Shown piece after piece: positions 57,366-64,000 of a stretch of 64,000 nucleotides of DNA. The translations under genes were made by a program, and so were the position numbers. Each line of letters starts with the position of its first letter. Within the stretch, counting starts at the first letter, position 1. Under the pieces are notes generated by a model. That model had not been told where the DNA came from. It worked only from the letters and a program-made list of their open reading frames with translations, and did no database searches. The stretch comes from Anniella stebbinsi (Eukaryota; Chordata; Lepidosauria; Squamata; Anniellidae): the NCBI GenBank assembly GCA_029215795.1, contig JARDYH010000007.1, positions 69,928,763 to 69,992,762 on the forward strand, read 5' to 3'.

Positions 57366-57401
57366 GTAACAGGAAAAGGTCATAAAGCAGAGAATTGAGC
57401 C
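57366..57401 (-). promoter_or_regulatory. Putative core promoter of gene V
   Basis: Minus strand CTCTGCTTTATGACCT then TTTCCTGTTACC, about 205 bp before the gene V ATG. It matches the gene IV block almost base for base while flanking DNA has diverged more. It could also simply be conserved 5' UTR. Confidence 0.45.
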
Positions 57402-57419
57402 ATGGTGAGCTGGGAGAGG

Positions 57420-59640
57420 TGAGGAGGGTCATAGGAACATAGGCTGTTGAGACGACGGCGCATCTATGGAACCTGTAGGAACATCAGCTGCCTTCTGCCG
57501 AGTCAGCCCATGGAGCCATCTAGCCCACTGTTGTTGATACACTGACTGGCAGTGGCTTTCCAGCCCTCCAAAGCAGATTTGGAGGGTTCGAGGGGAAGGA
57601 GTGGAAATGCCCCCTTCCTGGTCCTTTAACAGACGGTGCTCCATTAGCTCCAACCCACCCATTGGACCCAACCCAGTAAAAAATACAATTTAAAAAGCTT
57701 TAGTGACCCTGGTGAAGAATTTATTTTGCGACGGTGATATCCTTTTGGTCTTCTCAGTGGGTTTTGATACAGTGCATCACAAAAAATGTTAACCCAACTT
57801 GAACATTAGGATGGGGGTCTGGCTAATGAATGTTTTCCGGTGTACGCTTGTTTACTCAAGGATCGAATGAGACATTTCACACCAAGCGGAGATATATAAG
57901 GAGATCCAGTTAGTTGGCATGTAGACCTCACTAACAGGCATGAAACAGCCCATCTTGGGCGGCAGATTTCAGGGAACCATTAAAGGCCACAAAGTTTTTT
58001 ATGATTACACTTTTATGATTAAAATCAGCTCCTTTGCATGTGTTTCCCCCCCCCCTTGAGTTTTTCTTTGACTGCTTTTCTATATGTTCCATTACACAAC
58101 CACTAGGTGGCCCTGTGGCATTACAGAATTGCACAATTACACCAGGGTTTCATGCCACCATTCCTGGAAACTCCAGACTTTCCTTGTTAGAAAAAAAAAG
58201 CACACACGCTATGTTTCCAAAGAATGAGAAAGACCCTGGAGGTGGATGATATCATGTAAAGCACCTGCAAACTACCATGAGAGAGGAATCACAACTGTGC
58301 ATTAAATGTCTGGTGTAGAAAGGCTCATTGGATCAAGAGCTAGCCCAATCTGTGCAAAGCTGGCCTGTTAATATATACATTTTTTTAAAAAGCCAATCAG
58401 TTCTACTACTGTCGTGAACTTGCCCACCCCCAGGCTTCTGCTCACGAACTTAGGCAAACTGACAAGACACTCCAGACAGCGAGACTCCTTTATTTGTGAA
58501 ATCACACGAAATTCAAGCATGATGGTTTCGTTTTTGCATACATCCACATAAAGCTGATGATGGCCTCAGCTTTAGGTTCTAAAAGGCTTGACGCGAACCA
58601 GAACAGCAATCTCTCGGGGGGAGAAGTGTTGGGATAGACCACATCCTATCTGAGTAATTACCAAACGTGAAACACATTGACCCATTAGGAACAGGCTCAC
58701 AGCCCCAGGGAAAGCTTCAGCACAGGAGTGCCTGAAGACCGGCAGAGACAGGATACATCTTGTACAAACCACACCCAGTCTGCCAGTAAGCACTGAGTTG
58801 ATCCAAGTAAGCAAGATGCCAGGGAAACGAACTTCGACCCAGGAACCCCCCTGCCTGTAGCAAAGGCTCTGAGAGAGGCTCTCTCACAGGTCACGCACAA
58901 CACACAATCCAGAACAGTGACGGTCAACCTAGGAAACTTCCCTTGTGCCCGTACTTTGGCTCCATGCAGGAAAAGCTCTCTCTCAGGCCATAGAACACGA
59001 TCCAGAACAGTAACGGCAAGTCCAAGTCTATGAAAAGCCTCAGAGCACTTTCCATGGCACAGTCCTCAGAAATTCTAAGTCCAAATAGCAACAGAGCATG
59101 TACAGAGTGCATCCAACATCTCTAAACAGATAGAATCCCAAATACGAGGAGTTTCATGGCAAGCATAGAACTGATGATCCCTAGCAAAGATCCTCCCCTT
59201 TGCTCGTTCCTCTTATAGCCTGGAGGCTGGCTATTCCAAGCCACTTGACAGACAGGTCCTCAGGCCTGTAACCCAAACTTATGTGCCCACAGGGCGGCAC
59301 AGTTCAACCTCCTCTTGATGATGACACCATGTGAGAGACCCCACCTTTTCCAAACATTCTTTGTTTTCAAGGAAACTTCACCAGCTCAAGGCCTGGGCTA
59401 GCAAACCTCCTGTGAGAAACAGCAACAGATGATAAGCTTACAAAGACACAGCCTTTCTCACAACAATTCCCAATCTTTCAGCTCACAATTCACAAGGCCT
59501 CCCGGCCTTTTGAATTGTCTATGATACACTTGACATCTGACAACTACATAATCACAGTGAGTTTCCAGCGTCAGGTGTGGCAGTGTATTTAAAGGCCTGT
59601 GTCACATAGCCCCATTTATGCATTTGTGAAGCTAACAGTT
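57420..59640. other. Intergenic DNA between genes V and VI copy
   Basis: No exon found. A dispersed repeat with ACAACCACTAGGTGGCCCTG at about 57940-58290 has the same shape as 42840-43180. The rest (58.3-59.6 kb) shows no recognisable family. Confidence 0.45.
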
Positions 59641-59754
59641 CCTTTCAACAAAACTATTCAAGGTGATTTACAGTTTTATATATTATATGATGTCACGTGC
59701 AGCTGGGGAATATGGAGAGTTCCATCCCAACAGTCCCTGGCAAAGACTATGTCC

Positions 59755-60235
59755 ACATGATGGATTTTTCCAGGTGTTGTCCCTGGTCATCCCCGTGCAT
59801 CCAAATGATGCACAGGGGATCCCTGGAGTAGGCAGGGATGACCCCTCCATTTTCTCGGGATAACTGGTTTCCAGTTATTCCAATTTTCCCCGCAGTCCCG
59901 GGACCATCCCGAGGACCATGGGTGGTCTGGGGCACCCGGTCCTGGCTTCTTCACTCCTCCCTGCAAGTAGCGGGGATCAGCAAAGAGGGAAGGAGCTGGT
60001 CCAGGGGGAGTCCAGGGACATCGGGGGTTGGGGGGAGCAGGGTGGGCCCCTTTTTTTAAACTCACTTTTCGGTGGAGCGCAATTGTACTCCCAGCTCCTG
60101 TTGTTTTAGGGGGGGGAAATGGTGCCTACAACGTCTCTGTTTGTTTCTGGGACGTTGCGCTGGCATTTCTACGCTGGGGGACAATCCCGTAAGCCGGAAT
60201 TGACCCCCCTCCCTCCCTCTATGCCCTTAGGTGTA
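59755..60235. mobile_element. Element inserted in the gene VI 3' flank
   Basis: About 480 bp present in the gene VI copy and absent from the IV and V copies. Starts near TGTCCACATGATGGATTTTTCC, includes ATCCAAATGATGCACAGGGGAT, and ends near CCCTTAGGTGTAGAAAGC. Related to 54345-54545. Exact ends not fixed. Confidence 0.55.
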
Positions 60236-60266
60236 GAAAGCAAAACAGAAGTGCATACTGGAAGCT

Positions 60267-60272
60267 TTTATT
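60267..60272 (-). terminator. Polyadenylation signal of gene VI copy
   Basis: AATAAA on the minus strand in CTGATGAAATAAAAGC, matching the signals of genes IV and V and about 100 bp after the stop. Confidence 0.5.
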
Positions 60273-60367
60273 TCATCAGTAGGTATGAAGTGTGAGTGTG
60301 TTTCTACCACTGGCAACTTGAATGGGTGTAATAGTTGGCACTTCGGCAGCCGTCCAAATTTCAGTGA

Positions 60368-60451
60368 TTATTTTGTCACGATTTTCAAGTAGATAGAATT
60401 CTTCTTCTTGGGCTGCAGGGTATAAAGTTCTCCAGGCTGGCTGAGGATGTT
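60368..60451 (-). pseudogene. Gene VI, remnant last exon with ITIM-like motif
   Basis: A third copy of the IV/V last exon. The frame reads NILSQPGELYTLQPKKK, then NSIYLKIVTK and TAA. NSIYLKI is a consensus ITIM (Ser at -2, Ile at +3). An in-frame TAG lies just before the first codon given, and the CCAG|AAT acceptor of IV and V is not preserved, so the exon start is uncertain (GGCTAG|AAC or CCTCAG|CC). No Ig or membrane exon of this copy was recognised up to 64 kb. Its 3' flank is split by an inserted element (59755-60235). It may be a remnant or the end of a gene that starts right of the window. Confidence 0.45.
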
Positions 60452-60565
60452 CTAGCCAAGAATGAATTCTTTGTTTCACCTGGAGGAGAGTTAGTCTAGA
60501 ATCAGTACATGGTAACCAGAACTGGAAATATTCACATCCTGCCTTCCTTATCTCTGAAGTCCTGG

Positions 60566-60655
60566 AAGTAGTAGAAGCTGGTGACTCTGATGTCAGTGGG
60601 GTGTAGAATCCACTCCAGGTTTCAGTCAGAACTCTGAAGGAATTATCCAATGTGT
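60566..60655. mobile_element. Palindromic family B, half copy
   Basis: AGTAGAAGCTGGTGACTCTG to GGTTTCAGTCAGAACTC. Confidence 0.55.
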
Positions 60656-60984
60656 TCATTGTCCTGGTTCATGCAGTGGGGTATACGGATTGTGTAAACT
60701 CTGTTCTGCCTATGTTTTGTGGATTGTCAGATGCCTTTCATTCCTCATCTGCCCTTCATTCCTCATCTGCCCTTCATTCCTCATCTGCCCATTGATGGAA
60801 TTGGGTTTCTTTTTAGTTTCCAAATTTGCACAAATTTGAATTTTCACAAATGCGAATTCATGCAAATTTACACTTGCAGAAATGCACAATTTCCCCTAAA
60901 ATGTGCACTTCCATGCTTTAGCCTATGGACGAAATGCACATTTTTTACTATGTTTTTTTTAAAAAAACAAAACAAAACTTTGCA

Positions 60985-61375
60985 TAGTTTTGTCCGACCT
61001 ATAAAGCCCTATACAGCTCAGGTCCATGTTATCTGAAAGATCATATTCTCCCTGATGAGCCTGTCTGTGCCCTGAGATCTTCAGGGGATGCCCTTCTCAT
61101 GGTCCCACCACCATCACAGGCACGCCTGATGAGAATGCAGGAGAGGGCCTTCTCGGTGGCTGCCCCAAGGCTCTGGAACTCCCTTCCCAGGAAGGCTAGG
61201 CAGGCTCCCTCCTTGCTATACTTTAGCAGGCTTTGGAATAATCTGGACCTTGGTTAAAACACTGGATTTTTTATTTGTCATTTGCCTTTTAATCTTTTAA
61301 ATATTTTAATACCATAGGTGGTTTAATTATAATTTTAACTTTTGTATATTTCTCTTTATATGTTTTAATTTTATG
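60985..61375 (+). mobile_element. L2-like LINE 3' fragment
   Basis: CGACCTATAAAGCCCTATACAGC, CCTGATGAGCCTGTCTG and GGGCCTTCTCGGTGGCTG; a diverged relative of the main LINE. Confidence 0.6.
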
Positions 61376-61376
61376 T

Positions 61377-61380
<4 letters not shown>

Positions 61381-61416
<36 letters not shown>

Positions 61417-61900
61417 TTCTTACCTGTCTCTCCCTTTGGATCGAGGCAGGGAACAATATTAGTACAATACAATATAGATCAAATACATAAAATTAATTAA
61501 AAGAGCTTATAGAACAATCAACACATTTTAAAATTCTTGATTTAAAGTTCATCTGGGTAGGCCTGCCAGAAGAGGCTAGTCTTTATAGCTGTCTTAAACT
61601 TGGAGAGATTGTTAAATTGCATCTCCTCCAGCAGGCCATTCCAGAGTCTGGGAGCGACAGAAGAAAAAGTCCTCTGGGTAACAGTTGTCAGCCTAGTTTG
61701 GGCTGACTGAAGTAAATTCTCACCAGAGGATCTGAGTGTGCAGGACAGATTGTATGGGAGAAGTTGATCCTGCAGGTAACCTGGACCCAAACCATATAGG
61801 GCTTTAAAGGTAATAACCAACACTTTGTATTTCGCCCGGAAACTAATTGGCAGCCAATGGAGTGATTTTAATGTTGGTGTAAATCCACTTTTGAGTCCCA
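61381..61900 (-). mobile_element. L2-like LINE 3' end
   Basis: Minus-strand frame VITFKALYGLGPGYLQDQLL, TQRTFSSVAPRLWNGL, then the (ATA)n tail at 61381-61415. It sits tail to tail with the plus-strand fragment at 60985. Confidence 0.8.
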
Positions 61901-62087
61901 GTATTCAGGGAAAAGGCAAAATACAAATAAATATAATAAATCAATAAATCCAAGAAAATCTGTGCAAAATTCCCAAAGGTTAGAAAAACTTCACATCCTC
62001 CTCAAGCTGTTGCAGCTGTGGACCGAGTCAAACCTTCCCCATGAGCTTTCTGGCAGGCCAAACACTTGCTCAGTTCTCTGTTTTTGG

Positions 62088-62584
62088 TAGGGCTGTCACC
62101 GGATCCAGAGCCGGATCCCAAATCAGGAGCGGATTGGGCTGATCTGGCCCAATCTGGGCCCAATCCAAACCAGATCGGATTGGGCCCGGATCGGGCCAAA
62201 TCATATCTGTGATCCAGATCTGCTCTGGGTCCATGCAGAGCCCTCCCTCCTGCTCTCTTCTTCCCTCCCTCCCCCAATCACCCTGCTTACCTGCAGCCTC
62301 CTCCACGGCGTCCTCCGCGGCATCCTGCTTCCTCAATGTTGGCCGGCCGCTTTCCCCGGCATGACACTGAGGAGGCAGGACGTCGCAAAGGAGGCTGTGG
62401 AGGAGGCTGCAGGTAAGCAGGGTGATTGGGGGGAGGGAGGGAGAGAGCGGGGAGAGCAGGAGGGAGGGCTCTGCATGGACCCGGAGCGGATCTGGACCCA
62501 GATCTGAGGTGAATTGGATCGGGCCTGATCCGGACCTCCCAGATTGGGATCCAAATCGGATCGGGGGGTCCGTGCACAGCCCTA
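62088..62584. mobile_element. GC-rich inverted-repeat element, hAT-like
   Basis: Begins TAGGGCTGTC and ends CACAGCCCTA, flanked by the 8-bp duplication GTTTTTGG (62080-62087 and 62585-62592). The two halves are long inverted copies (CAATCACCCTGCTTACCTGC against GCAGGTAAGCAGGGTGATTG). Inside are repeated GATCCxGA motifs. An 8-bp duplication is typical of hAT transposition. No transposase. Confidence 0.8.
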
Positions 62585-62592
62585 GTTTTTGG

Positions 62593-63762
62593 TCTCAAGA
62601 AGGGATCGACACCTCAAATTTGACAAAGCCCCCTAATGGTCATACCTACCAGGTGGACCATTTGGGGCTTAGAAAGCCAAAGATTGTGCAGAATTGGTAG
62701 AAGCGCTCCACTTTAGGTTAGCTTTAGGTTACTGTTCTTATATGCTGGCCAGGGTGATGGGTTGTAGCCCAAACACGTCTGGAAACTGCCAAGTTGGGGA
62801 CCTCTGCTTTAGGCCTATTTGTTCACCACATCCATTTGGAGTCCTCAGAATCCATTGGATGTGCAGTGCAGATGTACTAAATGATGTGCAGCACACTGGC
62901 CCATTATGTCTATCGTACTTTATAGAGCTGGTACTCACGGCTGCCTGCTTTAGGGTCCTCCTTTGTGAGCTCTTTCCCCCCCATGACCTTTGTTACTTTT
63001 CGGACCCTTTGCATTCTTTTCACCTGGCTGCCGCCCTCGGCGCGATTTCCTAAGGAAAGAAAGGGATTGTTGTTCTTTTCACCTCTAAACACAGTGAACA
63101 GTTACCCGATGTATCCCATTTATGCCCACCCCCTGGCCCCGACCAATGCCCCTGGATCAGTACTTAGCCCAGCCTGGCTTTGCGCCCCATTCTCCAGCTG
63201 CCTCACTGCCCAGAGCTGTCCACGGTGCTGACTCCTGGTTCAAGAGCTTTGGTCCTTGCCTTGGCCAGACTAAACCATGCCTGACTTGACCAACGTATTT
63301 TGAGGAGTTTGTGGTGCACAGAATTCCCCTGCCCGGGTCTAGAGTACTGTGGTGTCTGTTTGCTGAGCTAATGGGATGGGAAGTAGCTATGCTAGGGTTC
63401 AGGCTGCTGATGTAGATAAGGCCTTTGGCAAGATGTCAAGGCCAGCCGAGAGCACAGAAGGGAGATATCCGTGTTGGGCTGGCCGGCCTCCTGCCAATGG
63501 TTGAGGCTGGTTGTTTTCCAGTCTACAAGAATGTACAAAGGAAGAATGATTCTGAAAATATATGGAGTCCATTTTTGGAATATGTATTAATAAAGGGGAA
63601 AGGATGTTCACCTTTAAAAGACTCTTTACGATTTTGGAAAAATGTATAATATAAATGAATAAAGGCAGGTCTCGGGGGGGAGGGGAGCACGGGGGGGGGG
63701 GGTTGTGAAGGGATTGTTAGTTTTGTATTGTATTTTATGTTGTGATTATGTTGTATTTTATG

Positions 63763-63808
<46 letters not shown>

Positions 63809-63950
63809 TGTACAAAGGCATAGGACCATGTCCAGAATGGGAGGGGTCAAGGGGCTAGTAGATGATTCTACCCCACAAGGCAGGATCTCGCTGTAGACCA
63901 CCGTGAGTCCTCTTCTTTTGCATTCCAGCTGCTTTCAGCCCATCACTGGA
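62593..63950. other. Right end of window, no gene recognised
   Basis: No Ig, membrane or tail exon found on either strand. Contains G-runs at 63676-63702 and a (TA)n run at 63762-63805. Upstream exons of gene VI, if any, would be expected here or beyond. Confidence 0.45.
63762..63805. repeat. (TA)n microsatellite
   Basis: About 21 TA units. Confidence 0.9.
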
Positions 63951-63954
63951 CCCC

Positions 63955-64000
63955 AGTAGAGGCTGGCAGCTCTGGTTTTGGTGGGGCTGTGAATCCTTTC
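63955..64000. mobile_element. Palindromic family B, cut by window end
   Basis: AGTAGAGGCTGGCAGCTCTGG, GGTGGGGCTGTGAATCC; start of a copy. Confidence 0.5.

Noticed and set aside
60276..60659. 127-codon open stretch covering the gene VI exon in another frame
   Set aside because: Alignment with genes IV and V supports the NSIYLKIVTK frame; the longer frame includes 3' UTR and family B repeat.
62002..62700. Several overlapping open stretches on both strands
   Set aside because: All lie in the GC-rich palindromic element, where mirrored arms create open frames.

Overview
This is vertebrate genomic DNA, most likely from a squamate reptile (lizard or snake). The evidence is split, intron-bearing genes with GT/AG splice sites, CR1-type and L2-like LINEs, Penelope-like elements, tRNA-derived SINEs and many short palindromic DNA elements. 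No single sequence names the species; the squamate call is inferred from the repeat mix.

The genic content is a cluster of CEACAM-like immunoglobulin-superfamily receptors, reconstructed exon by exon from splice sites and reading phase. Gene I (+, 757-2452) is the 3' end of a receptor entering from the left: three cytoplasmic exons ending in an ITAM. Gene II (-, 19281-11079) has a tentative signal exon, two V-type N-like domains and a hydrophobic exon; no tail was found. Gene III (+, 30127-35160) has a signal peptide, one C2-type Ig domain, a transmembrane exon and the same three ITAM tail exons as gene I, with identical exon lengths (95/42/48 bp). Gene IV (-, 48568-39358) has a signal exon, one N-type domain, a transmembrane exon, a 33-bp tail exon and a last exon with one ITIM-like tyrosine. 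Gene V (-, 57164-51275) is a paralogue of IV whose last exon has lost that tyrosine. Gene VI (-, 60451-60368) is a remnant last exon of a third copy; its upstream exons are not seen.

The V-type domains carry the CEACAM hallmark (GRE[ST] before strand E, then a D-x-x-x-Y-like strand F) but lack the usual B/F-strand cysteines. All four instead share a cysteine next to the core Trp and a second in strand E. ITAM receptors beside ITIM-like receptors suggest paired activating/inhibitory receptors, as known in other CEACAM families; function here is inferred.

The rest is mostly repeats. 2.5-9.7 kb has little recognisable. 9.8-16.4 kb has palindromic DNA elements around and inside gene II introns. 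17.4-26.9 kb is a LINE/Penelope block with a nearly intact 2.8-kb L2-like LINE. 35.2-38 kb, 44.9-46.9 kb, 49-50.7 kb and 60.9-61.9 kb hold LINE fragments. 62.09-62.58 kb is a GC-rich inverted-repeat element with an 8-bp target duplication. No rRNA, tRNA gene or CRISPR array was seen.
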